In this document: positions 17,759-24,376 of the stretch, in pieces
Numbering within the stretch: the first letter of the stretch is position 1
Layout: the number at the start of each line of letters is the position of its first letter
From: Streptomyces griseomycini
GTDB lineage: Bacteria; Actinomycetota; Actinomycetes; Streptomycetales; Streptomycetaceae
Assembly: GCF_014203535.1 (NCBI RefSeq)
Contig: NZ_JACHJI010000006.1
Span: 62,001-126,000, forward strand
Direction of reading: 5' to 3'
DNA: 64,000 bases
The notes under the pieces: model-generated
What the model was told of the DNA's origin: nothing
The model's input: only the letters and a program-made list of their open reading frames with translations
Database searches by the model: none
Translations under genes and position numbers: made by a program

Positions 17759-17791
17759 TTTGGTCTGTACCAGTCAAGGGTGTAGACCAGT
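17759..17791. promoter_or_regulatory. Two DasR-like operators (dre) upstream of the chitinase
   Basis: Bases 17759-17774 (TTTGGTCTGTACCAGT) match 12 of 16 of the recalled dre consensus ACTGGTCTAGACCAGT, and 17776-17791 (AAGGGTGTAGACCAGT) match 13 of 16. They lie 136-168 bases before the chitinase start. DasR represses chitin-use genes until glucosamine phosphates release it, so this is the expected regulator. Confidence 0.72.
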
Positions 17792-17878
17792 CGTCCCGAA
17801 TCGTCCGCCGCGCCCGCCGCTCCCGGCACGCGGCCGGCACCGCCGGAGAGGGCGCCACCCGGCGAGAGCGCGGCGCGT

Positions 17879-18058
17879 TCAGTCGTCCTCCGAGGACGGG
17901 ACCAGCACGAGGAACGCGTCCGACTCCAGGTCCATGACGACCGTCGCGGGCTCGCCCTCGGCGCGGTACCGGGCCGCACACTCCTCCGCCGGCCAGGACC
18001 CGCGCGGGGATCCCGCGGGGAAACGCTCCAGCACCTTCGCTCCCGTCACGGCGGTCAT
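17879..18058 (-). CDS. Small acidic protein of unknown function
   Basis: 59 residues with an excellent AGGAGGTG nine bases before ATG 18058. The sequence (GAKVLERFPAGSPRGSWPAEEC and TVVMDLESDAFLVLV) has no signal peptide or membrane segment. The strong ribosome site and clean frame support it as real. It sits alone between the chitinase promoter region and the MMPL remnant. No function is assigned. Confidence 0.6.
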   Translation of the reverse strand: MTAVTGAKVLERFPAGSPRGSWPAEECAARYRAEGEPATVVMDLESDAFLVLVPSSEDD

Positions 18059-18196
18059 GGGGACGGACACCTCCTGTCGGCCTGTGCTCGTGAAGGCCGT
18101 CGTCTTCCGTGTGTTCTCCGCACCTTCCGGCTGCCCGGGATCGGAACGCACATGCACGTACGGGCGGGTACGGAGACGCCCCCGGCCGAAGGCGCG

Positions 18197-18894
18197 TCAA
18201 TCCCGCGCCGTCCCAAGCTCCTTGGCGAGCCGGCCCGGCCACCGGGTGACCCGTCCGGGGTCCAGCGCCGGGGCGGGCACCAGCGGGGAGCGCACGACCA
18301 GCGCGTCGAGGAGGACGCCGAAGGCCGCGACGGAGGCGACCTGCGCCGGGAAGGCCCGGGGGGACCACCCCGCCGGTGCCGACCGGTCCGCGCAGCACGC
18401 CCCGTCGGGCTCCGTGCCGCAGTGGCCCCCCCGACCCGGGACACGGGGAGGATGCCGCAGTCGACGCCGAGGGCCGCCAGGAACACGAAGCCGCACACCG
18501 GCACCGACGGATCGGTGCCGGTGAAGCCGAACGCGTGCGGGAACAGCGGGGCGCAGACCCCGGGCGCGGCCGGGAAGTCGGCCGCGACGGCGGCGACGAG
18601 CAGCGCGGGCACCGGCAGCGAGCGCGGCAGCACGGTCAGCACCAGGAAGGTGTCGCGGCGGGCCCGGCCACCCGGACCGTGGGGCCCGGTACCTGTTCGG
18701 CCGCCGTGCGGATGCCCCGGACGGGATCGCCGGGCAGGTCCCGCCGACGACGACCGGGGTGCCGGCGAGGGAGGCGAGCGCGCGGGTGGCCTCGGGCTGC
18801 CGGAAGGCCTTCTGCTCCTCGACGGCCTCCGGCGACTCGGCGCTGCGCGCAGGACGGGGACGAACCGGCGGGCCCGTCGGGATGAGGCGGTCAC
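18197..18894 (-). pseudogene. Decayed MMPL-family exporter (C-terminal part)
   Basis: Pieces of one MMPL transporter appear in different minus-strand frames. In one frame: FLVLTVLPRSLPVPALLVAA, then GTDPSVPVCGFVFLAALGVD and SRV, the membrane segments and SRV/E-type loop of MMPL proteins. After a frame change: FPAQVASVAAFGVLLDALVV and RSPLVPAPALDPGR with WPGRLAKE, the usual C-terminus, ending at 18197. Upstream, a third frame carries TRALASLAGTPVVVGGT. Several membrane residues are replaced by Pro. The large N-terminal half is missing. It lies downstream of a MarR gene, the common regulator-exporter pairing. Confidence 0.8.
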
Positions 18895-19011
18895 CGCGCT
18901 CCGGGCGCGGCGGGAGTCACCTCGGCGAAGAACGATCCCAGTGGCTGGAGTGCGGTGCGGGCGCGATCGTGGACCACGCCGGTTCCGCCGGTGCGGCCGG
19001 GACCGGCGCGG

Positions 19012-19521
19012 TCAGTTCCCCCCGGAGGTCCCGTGGAGTGCGAGTTCCTCGTTCAGTGCGGCGAGGAACCGCAGGGCGACGGCGAGTTCGGAGTCGTCGA
19101 AGCGGGAGAGCGCCGAGCCCGCGGCCTGCGCGAGCGGGCGGAAGTACGTCCGGGCCGCCGTCTTGGCGTCGGCGGCGTAGTACAGGTGGACCACCCTGCG
19201 GTCGGCGCTCTCCCGGACCCGGGTGACGTGTCCCGCGCGTTCCAGCCGGTCCACGCACGCGGTCACGGCCCCGGAGGTGAGCCCGAGGTGCTCCCTGAGC
19301 CGGCCCGGTGTCATCGGCTCGTCCGCGTCCAGGATCGCCGCGAGCGCCTGGACGTCGGTGACGTGCAGCCCGTTGCGGCTCGCGAAGCCGTGGACCATGC
19401 GGTTGATCTCGCCGTTCATCCGGCGCAGTTGGACGGCGAAGGCCTGGAGGTCGGCCGGCTCCGGCGTCCGGGGCGTCCCGCGCTCCGCCGCCTGCCGCTC
19501 CGCGTCGTCTGCTGTGACCAC
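19012..19521 (-). CDS. MarR-family transcriptional regulator
   Basis: 169 residues with a GTG start behind AAGGTGA. The winged helix is about 45-125 (PGRLREHLGLTSGAVTACVDRLERAGHV then RESADRRVVHLYY). The flanking helices form the dimer interface. MarR proteins often repress an adjacent efflux gene and respond to phenolic ligands. Here the downstream exporter is a pseudogene, so the regulator may now act only on itself or on other genes. Confidence 0.9.
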   Translation of the reverse strand: MVTADDAERQAAERGTPRTPEPADLQAFAVQLRRMNGEINRMVHGFASRNGLHVTDVQALAAILDADEPMTPGRLREHLGLTSGAVTACVDRLERAGHVTRVRESADRRVVHLYYAADAKTAARTYFRPLAQAAGSALSRFDDSELAVALRFLAALNEELALHGTSGGN

Positions 19522-19685
19522 ACGATCACCTTATAGAAGACACCGGCACCCGGAGGACGCCATCCACTTCATTCTTCAACCGAAATCTACACATAAGGGA
19601 AAAGTGAGAGCAGAATAAGGATACGCGGCGCTCACCGCGTACCGCACCAGCCGCGGTCAGGCCTGCTAGTCAAAGGAGACGACTC

Positions 19686-20126
19686 ATGGCCAACGTCTCG
19701 CACCCGCGCGGTGACATCACGAGCCACCCCGACGCTTCCGAGATGCGGGCACGGTACGACCGCGTGCTCGGCGGTCGTGACGTGGCCCTCGTGGACGGAC
19801 CGGTGTTCCTGCTCGGTCTGTACTGTGCGGTGTCCCCGTGGATACTCCACTACACGACGAGCCAGCCCGCGCTCGTGGCCCACAACCTGATCGTGGGCAT
19901 CGCGATCGGTCTGCTCGGCCTGGGGTTCACCGCGGCCCCGGCGCGCATGTACGGCCTCAGCTGGGCCATGTGCGCCCTGGGCGTGTGGATGATCGTCTCG
20001 CCGTGGATCGTGGGCGACGGCCCCGACGCCGGCGTGATCTGGAACAACATCGTCATCGGTGCCCTCGCCCTGCTCCTGGGCACGATCTGCGCCGGCACGG
20101 CGGCCAAGAGCGTCCCCAGGCGGTAG
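19686..20126 (+). CDS. SPW-repeat membrane protein
   Basis: 146 residues. Four hydrophobic segments fall in two repeats, each ending in the family signature: VSPWILHYT (about 55-63) and VSPWIVGDGP (about 112-121), followed by a helix ending LLGTICAG. The N-terminal 30 residues are hydrophilic. SPW-repeat proteins are small membrane proteins of unknown activity that are common in actinomycetes and proteobacteria. AAAGGAG lies seven bases before the ATG. The upstream 150 bases are unusually AT-rich for this genome and probably hold its promoter. Confidence 0.85.
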   Translation: MANVSHPRGDITSHPDASEMRARYDRVLGGRDVALVDGPVFLLGLYCAVSPWILHYTTSQPALVAHNLIVGIAIGLLGLGFTAAPARMYGLSWAMCALGVWMIVSPWIVGDGPDAGVIWNNIVIGALALLLGTICAGTAAKSVPRR

Positions 20127-20180
20127 CCACGGCCGGGAAGGAAGCCCGACGCCGGTCCGCGCCCCGCGGGACCGTCCTCA

Positions 20181-20208
20181 CCGCTGCGGGGCACGCGCTC
20201 CGCAGCGG
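20181..20208 (+). promoter_or_regulatory. Hairpin between the SPW and GlsB-like genes
   Basis: ccgctgcgg, ten bases, ccgcagcgg: a perfect 9-bp stem, ending 23 bases before the ATG of the next gene and directly before its GA-rich ribosome site. It could attenuate read-through or end the SPW transcript. Confidence 0.45.
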
Positions 20209-20231
20209 AGGTCGTGAGGAAGAGGGGCGAA

Positions 20232-20495
20232 ATGGAGATCGACGGCATCATCAGCGCCCTCGTCATCGGTGTGGTCATCGGTGTCCTGGGCCGACTCGTG
20301 GTCCCGGGCCGCCAGCGCATCGGAATCCTGTGGACGATCCTCGTCGGCATCGTCGCCGCGCTCATCGGTTCGGCGACAGCCGCCGCCCTCGGGGTGGCCG
20401 ACACCAGGGGCGTGGACTGGGTGGAGTGGCTGATCCAGATCGGCCTCGCCGCACTCGGGGTGGTCGCCCTGGACCGCGCCAGGACATCCCGCTGA
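20232..20495 (+). CDS. GlsB/YeaQ/YmgE-family small membrane protein
   Basis: 87 residues with three hydrophobic segments: IISALVIGVVIGVLGRLV, ILWTILVGIVAALIGSATAA and IQIGLAALGVVAL. The glycine-rich first helix and the charged GRQR turn are typical. The family is linked to general or acid stress in several bacteria, without a defined reaction. The GA-rich stretch before the ATG (gaggaagagggg) is a strong ribosome site. Same direction as the SPW gene, with a hairpin between them. Confidence 0.82.
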   Translation: MEIDGIISALVIGVVIGVLGRLVVPGRQRIGILWTILVGIVAALIGSATAAALGVADTRGVDWVEWLIQIGLAALGVVALDRARTSR

Positions 20496-20530
20496 CCGGC
20501 CCCCGGCAGTCGGGGGCGGACACGGAGGAC

Positions 20531-20571
20531 GGGTCCGGCGGGGGCACCGAGCGGTGCCGCCCACCGGACCC
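20531..20571. terminator. Hairpin terminator between convergent genes
   Basis: gggtccgg pairs with ccggaccc and an inner ggcacc with ggtgcc. It follows the GlsB-like gene and faces the end of the epimerase gene, so it can serve both strands. There is no T tract, as is common in Streptomyces. Confidence 0.6.
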
Positions 20572-20737
20572 TCGCCCGTCCCCGGATCCGCTCCCCACCG
20601 CGTCCCCGCGCATCGCGACGTGACCGTCCCGGACTCCCGGACGCACCGGGATCCAGCCCGGCTCCCGTTCCGCCTTCGCCGTGGACACCCGCGGCGCCGT
20701 GGACATCACGGCGTGCGCACGCCGTCGGCCGCGGTCG

Positions 20738-21697
20738 TCAGGGGCGGGCCAGCCACTTCTCGTACCAGGTCACGGTGGCGTCCACGGTCTCCTCCAGCGG
20801 CGTCGGCCGGATGCCGAAGGCCTGCTCGAAGGCCGAGGAGTCCATGATCTGGGGCTCGGTGTGCTGGTAGAACATCTCGGCGTACTCGGCCATGAACTCC
20901 TCGTCGAACGGGCCGAAGGGGCGCGGCTCCTCCAGGACCACGACGTTCAGGGGCCGGCCGGTCCGCCGCTCGATCATGGCGTGGATCTCCCGCGTGCTGA
21001 CGGCGGGCGCCGTGGGCAGGTGCCAGACCCGGCCGTCGCCCTCGGGCCGCTCGCCCAGGGTGGCCAGACCGGCGGCCACGTCCTCGATGCCGGTGTGACT
21101 GCGCGGCAGGTCCAGGTCGCCGAGCCCCAGCACCTCGCCACCGGTGAGCGCGCCCGGGAACACGGCGGCGCCGAGGGAGGAGTTGAGCACGCCGGGGCCG
21201 ACGAAGTCGGCGGAGCGGCCGAGGACGATCCCGGCGCGGCCCTCGCGGTGCGCGGCGAGGTACCGCTCGTCGAGCGCGGCGCGCATCCGGCCCTTGCGGC
21301 TGGTCGCCCGCCACGGGGTGTCCTCGGTCATCACCGCCCCCCCGGTCTCGCCGTACGGGTAGAGCGTGTCGAGGACGACGAGACGGGCCCCGGAGGCCTC
21401 GACCGCGCCGAGCACGGCCTCCTGGAGCCGGGGCATGACCTCGACCTGGAGGTGATAGGCGACGTTGGCGCAGTGGTACACCACGGCCGCGCCCGCGACG
21501 GCCGCCCGGGCGCCCTCGGCGGTTCCGACGTCTGCGGCGTACCGCTGGACGCCGGCGAGCGCGGGTCCGTCCCCCCTGCGGTCGACGAGCCGGACGGGGT
21601 GGCCGCGGCGGGCGAGTTCCCGTGCGAGGGCGGTGCCGGCGGGTCCGGAGCCGAGGACGGCGTGCAGGGCGCGGGAGTCGGTGGCGGCAGCGGACAT
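20738..21697 (-). CDS. NAD-dependent epimerase/dehydratase-like protein
   Basis: 319 residues of the extended SDR type. The dinucleotide motif is degenerate, GSGPAGTALARELARRG (about 17-33), instead of GxxGxxG with normal spacing. LVVLDTLYPYG occupies the active-site region: the usual YxxxK is not evident, so catalysis in the classical way is doubtful. A longer C-terminal domain includes MFYQHTEPQIMDSSAFEQAF. CGAGGAG lies before ATG 21697. The promoter is overlapped by a long palindrome next to a truncated TetR gene, so it was probably a TetR-repressed gene. Confidence 0.8.
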   Translation of the reverse strand: MSAAATDSRALHAVLGSGPAGTALARELARRGHPVRLVDRRGDGPALAGVQRYAADVGTAEGARAAVAGAAVVYHCANVAYHLQVEVMPRLQEAVLGAVEASGARLVVLDTLYPYGETGGAVMTEDTPWRATSRKGRMRAALDERYLAAHREGRAGIVLGRSADFVGPGVLNSSLGAAVFPGALTGGEVLGLGDLDLPRSHTGIEDVAAGLATLGERPEGDGRVWHLPTAPAVSTREIHAMIERRTGRPLNVVVLEEPRPFGPFDEEFMAEYAEMFYQHTEPQIMDSSAFEQAFGIRPTPLEETVDATVTWYEKWLARP

Positions 21698-21738
21698 GAC
21701 GGTCTCCTCGGGTCGGCGCGCGATCGGCTGCTTATCGG

Positions 21739-21775
21739 ATGTCGCGACAGTTAGAGACTATAACTGTCGCGACAT
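21739..21775. promoter_or_regulatory. Long perfect palindrome (TetR-type operator)
   Basis: Two 15-bp arms, atgtcgcgacagtta (21739-21753) and taactgtcgcgacat (21761-21775), flank a 7-base centre. The right arm contains the ATG of a TetR-like fragment. The length and symmetry are those of a TetR operator. Confidence 0.75.
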
Positions 21776-21785
21776 GCGTCAGCAA
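21757..21785 (-). promoter_or_regulatory. Promoter of the epimerase gene, inside the palindrome
   Basis: Minus strand: TTGCTG (21785-21780), exactly 17 bases, TATAGT (21762-21757). This is a good housekeeping-type promoter. The palindrome covers the -10 box and most of the spacer, so a bound repressor would block it. Confidence 0.6.
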
Positions 21786-21862
21786 GAGCTGCATGCCGGA
21801 ACGACAGATGCGGCGGTGGTGCCTCGCCCGCGTCGCCGGGGAGGCCGGCCCCGCCCGGACCG
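21773..21862 (+). pseudogene. Truncated TetR-family regulator (N-terminal fragment)
   Basis: From ATG 21773 the frame reads MRQQELHAG, a short linker, then PRRRGGRPRPDRTGE, the basic lead-in that precedes helix 1 of TetR proteins. No helix-turn-helix follows: after about 30 residues the sequence meets the end of the convergent acetyltransferase gene (stop at 21895). The frame stays open to 22298 only because it shadows that gene. It looks like the 5' stub of a divergently transcribed repressor removed by deletion. Confidence 0.55.
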
Positions 21863-21894
21863 GACCGGGGAGTGCCTGGTGGCCCCTTACGAGG

Positions 21895-22686
21895 TCACGA
21901 CGTCGGCACGTACACGTACGGAGTCGTCGTGGTCAGGGGGGCGAAGCCGAGGCGTTCGAGGATGGGGCGGCTCTGGTCGGAGGCGTCGACCTGGAGGTAG
22001 CGGTAGCCGCGCTCCGCGGCGGCCCGGGCCCGGTGGGCGACCAGTGCGCGGTAGAGGCCCCGGCCGCGCCAGGCCCGTACGGTGCCGCCGCCCCAGAGCC
22101 CGGCGAACCCGGTGCCGGGGACCAGCTCCATCCGGGCGGCGCTCACCGGCTGGTCGCCGGCCAGGGCCACGACGGCGACGACGGTGTCGGGATCGGCCGA
22201 GAGCCGGTCGAGCAACTGGTGGCGCAGCCGGGACGCGTCGGCGCCGAACGCCTTCTCGTGCACGTCGGCCACCAGGTCGACGCCCGCCCGGTCGGTGACG
22301 GGCACGAGGCGGATGCCCTCGGGCGGCTCGGTGTCGAGGGCGAGGCCGGCCACCTCGCCGACCATGAGGGTCTCCTCCGGCTCGGGCGTGAACCCGGCCG
22401 CCACGAGCCGCCGCCCGAGGTCCGCCGGCAGGTCGTGGCCGTACAGCTTCCACTCGAACGCGCGGCCGAGCCCGGTGAAGTGCGCGATCTGCTCCGCGAT
22501 CGCCGCGTCCGCGTCCGCCTCGTCCAGGGCGGACCAGACGACGCCGTTCCAGCCGTGCGCGGGGGCGGTCTGCCGCACCACACCACCGGTGCGCTCGACG
22601 CGTGCGCCGGGCCCGTCGGGCCGCGCCTCCCGGCGCAGGTCACGGTCGAACAGGGCGAGCACCGCGGTGTGATCCGTGTGGTCCAT
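21895..22686 (-). CDS. GNAT N-acetyltransferase
   Basis: 263 residues. The C-terminal half is a GNAT domain: VRAWRGRGLYRALVAHR is motif A, the acetyl-CoA pyrophosphate loop in its R/QxxGxG/A position, followed by LQVDASDQSRPILERLGF. The N-terminal half (about 20-110, LYGHDLPADLGRRL then GFTPEPEETLMV) is an extra domain seen in many actinomycete GNATs. Substrate unknown. ATG 22686 follows GGAG. Confidence 0.88.
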   Translation of the reverse strand: MDHTDHTAVLALFDRDLRREARPDGPGARVERTGGVVRQTAPAHGWNGVVWSALDEADADAAIAEQIAHFTGLGRAFEWKLYGHDLPADLGRRLVAAGFTPEPEETLMVGEVAGLALDTEPPEGIRLVPVTDRAGVDLVADVHEKAFGADASRLRHQLLDRLSADPDTVVAVVALAGDQPVSAARMELVPGTGFAGLWGGGTVRAWRGRGLYRALVAHRARAAAERGYRYLQVDASDQSRPILERLGFAPLTTTTPYVYVPTS

Positions 22687-22838
22687 GCGGCCGACTCCAC
22701 CACGGGTCCGGCGCCGGGGACAACGGGATTACGGGGCCCGCGGCGGCCTCACGCCCGCGCCCCCGCGGCGGTTTCGCGTCCGCGCGCCCACGACCGTAGG
22801 GTGCTGTCGATCAAGCCGTCGTGAGGAAGGGCCGGCCC

Positions 22839-23324
22839 ATGGTCGTGAAGGAAGCCGAACTGCCGTACCTGCGCCGCTGCGTGGAGCTGGCGGCCGAGGC
22901 GCTGGAGTCCGGGGACGAGCCGTTCGGTTCGGTGCTCGTGGCCGGGGACGGCACCGTGCTCGCCGAGGACCACAACCGCGTGGCCTCCGGGGACCGGACC
23001 CGGCATCCCGAGTTCGAGCTGGCGCGTTGGTCGGCGTCCCACCTGACGCCCGACGAGCGGGCCGCCGCCACGGTCTACACCTCCGGCGAGCACTGCCCGA
23101 TGTGCGCGGCCGCCCACGCCTGGGTGGGCCTCGGGCGCATCGTGTACGTCGCCTCCTCCGAGCAGCTGGTGTCCTGGCTCTCCGAGCTGGGGGTGCCCGC
23201 CCCTCCGGTGCGGACGCTGCCCGTCGCCGAGGTCGCCCCCGGCGTGACCGTGGACGGCCCCGTCCCGGAACTGGCCGGAGAGGTCGAGGAGTTGCACCGG
23301 CGGTTCCACCGCGCACGCACCTGA
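22839..23324 (+). CDS. Cytidine/guanine deaminase-like nucleoside deaminase
   Basis: 161 residues with the CDA fold. Zinc site: HPEFE (catalytic Glu) and EHCPMC (PCxxC variant). The family deaminates guanine, cytosine or tRNA adenosine; length and HPE instead of HAE point to a small-molecule deaminase rather than TadA. ATG 22839 was chosen behind AGGAAGG; GTG 22821 is an in-frame alternative. A hairpin follows the gene. Confidence 0.85.
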   Translation: MVVKEAELPYLRRCVELAAEALESGDEPFGSVLVAGDGTVLAEDHNRVASGDRTRHPEFELARWSASHLTPDERAAATVYTSGEHCPMCAAAHAWVGLGRIVYVASSEQLVSWLSELGVPAPPVRTLPVAEVAPGVTVDGPVPELAGEVEELHRRFHRART

Positions 23325-23351
23325 CCCGGGCGGGGCCCGTCGGCGCGGTGG

Positions 23352-23379
23352 GCCCCGGGGAGCGCTCACCCCCCGGGGC
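23352..23379. terminator. Hairpin terminator between deaminase and chaplin genes
   Basis: gccccgggg, ten bases, ccccggggc: a 9-bp stem lying between two convergent genes. A further ccccggggg follows, allowing alternative pairings. Confidence 0.5.
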
Positions 23380-23415
23380 ACTCGTTCCCCGGGGGTTCGC
23401 TCGTTCCCTCGTGGT

Positions 23416-24087
23416 TCAGCCGTCCGTCCGCGGGCGGGCGCGGCGGTACAGGACGACTCCGCCCAGGAAGAGCGCGGCACCGGCCGCGAGGACCGGGACG
23501 GTACGGTCGGCGCCCGTCTCGGCGAGGGCGGCCGTCTCCCGCGGGGCGGTGCGCGGCTCCGGAGCGGGGGCCGGCAGGGTGCGCGGCGGCGTGGACGGCT
23601 CGGGCTCCGGGCGGTCGGGCCGCTCGTCCGAGGTGTTCACGGACTCGTTGCCGACGGCCGCGTTCCCGACGCCGACCACGTTCACGCTGTTCCCGCTGAC
23701 GTTGACCGGGAGGTCCACCGGCAGCTGCACCTGGTTGCCGGACGCCACGCCCGGTGATCCGTGCGTGCCGCCCTCGGCCGTCGCGCCGCCGGCCGGCCCC
23801 GTGGGCCCGCCCCGCTCGTCCGCGTGCTCGCCGGTGCTCCCACCGGCGTCCTCGTTGACGCAGGCGTTGCCCGCGGCGGTGTTGAGCAGGCCCACCACGT
23901 TCACCGTGTTCCCGCACACGTTCAGCGGGGCGTGCACCGGGAGCTGGACGGTGTTCCCGGACACCACCCCGGGCGAACCGACCGCGGTGCCCTCCGCTCC
24001 GGCGTCGGCGTACGCCGGCATCGCCATGGCCATCGCGCCCGACGCGGCGGCGACGGCGATCACACCGTTCCGGGTAACCCGTCTCAT
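23416..24087 (-). CDS. chpB: Long chaplin with LAETG sortase signal
   Basis: 223 residues. Signal peptide about 1-28. Chaplin domain 1 is about 37-78 (GSPGVVSGNTVQLPV, CGNTVNVV, two Cys). Chaplin domain 2 is about 110-150 (GSPGVASGNQVQLPVDLPV, SGNSVNVVGVGNAAVGNES), in which both Cys positions are Ser. A Pro/Glu-rich linker leads to LAETG (188-192), a hydrophobic helix and RRARPR. Class E sortase anchors such long chaplins to the wall, where they help form the amyloid rodlet layer of aerial hyphae. Gene order matches chpB of S. coelicolor (recalled as SCO7257). Confidence 0.93.
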   Translation of the reverse strand: MRRVTRNGVIAVAAASGAMAMAMPAYADAGAEGTAVGSPGVVSGNTVQLPVHAPLNVCGNTVNVVGLLNTAAGNACVNEDAGGSTGEHADERGGPTGPAGGATAEGGTHGSPGVASGNQVQLPVDLPVNVSGNSVNVVGVGNAAVGNESVNTSDERPDRPEPEPSTPPRTLPAPAPEPRTAPRETAALAETGADRTVPVLAAGAALFLGGVVLYRRARPRTDG

Positions 24088-24136
24088 AGGTTCCCTGCCT
24101 TCCAGACTTGGTCGCGGGCCCTCGCCCGCACCGGAC

Positions 24137-24165
24137 AGAACGCGGACGCCGCCATCCGGGTTATG
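24137..24165 (-). promoter_or_regulatory. Candidate BldN-type promoter of the chaplin gene
   Basis: Minus strand: CATAAC (24165-24160), 17 bases, CGTTCT (24142-24137). The recalled BldN consensus is CGTAAC-N16-CGTTGA, and chaplin genes are BldN targets. Three mismatches make this tentative. Confidence 0.35.
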
Positions 24166-24376
24166 GCTCCCCCGTACGGCCCCGGACCGTTCACTCCATC
24201 AGGGGTCCCACCGTTCGAAGTCCGGGCGCGCCCGTCGAACGCGCGGCTGACGAACACACAGGGGGAGCGTGCCGGGCGGGCCCCCGCCCGGCCGACGGGC
24301 GGGGGCCGCGGGGCCCGCTTATGGTGGGCGAGGGCGCCGGTTCCCGGTCCGCTGCGGGGCGCCCCTGGAGGCATCG

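Noticed and set aside
19610..19624. SigB-type promoter for the SPW gene (GGATAC)
   Set aside because: No GNNT element at 14-16 bases upstream and a mismatch in the -10 box.
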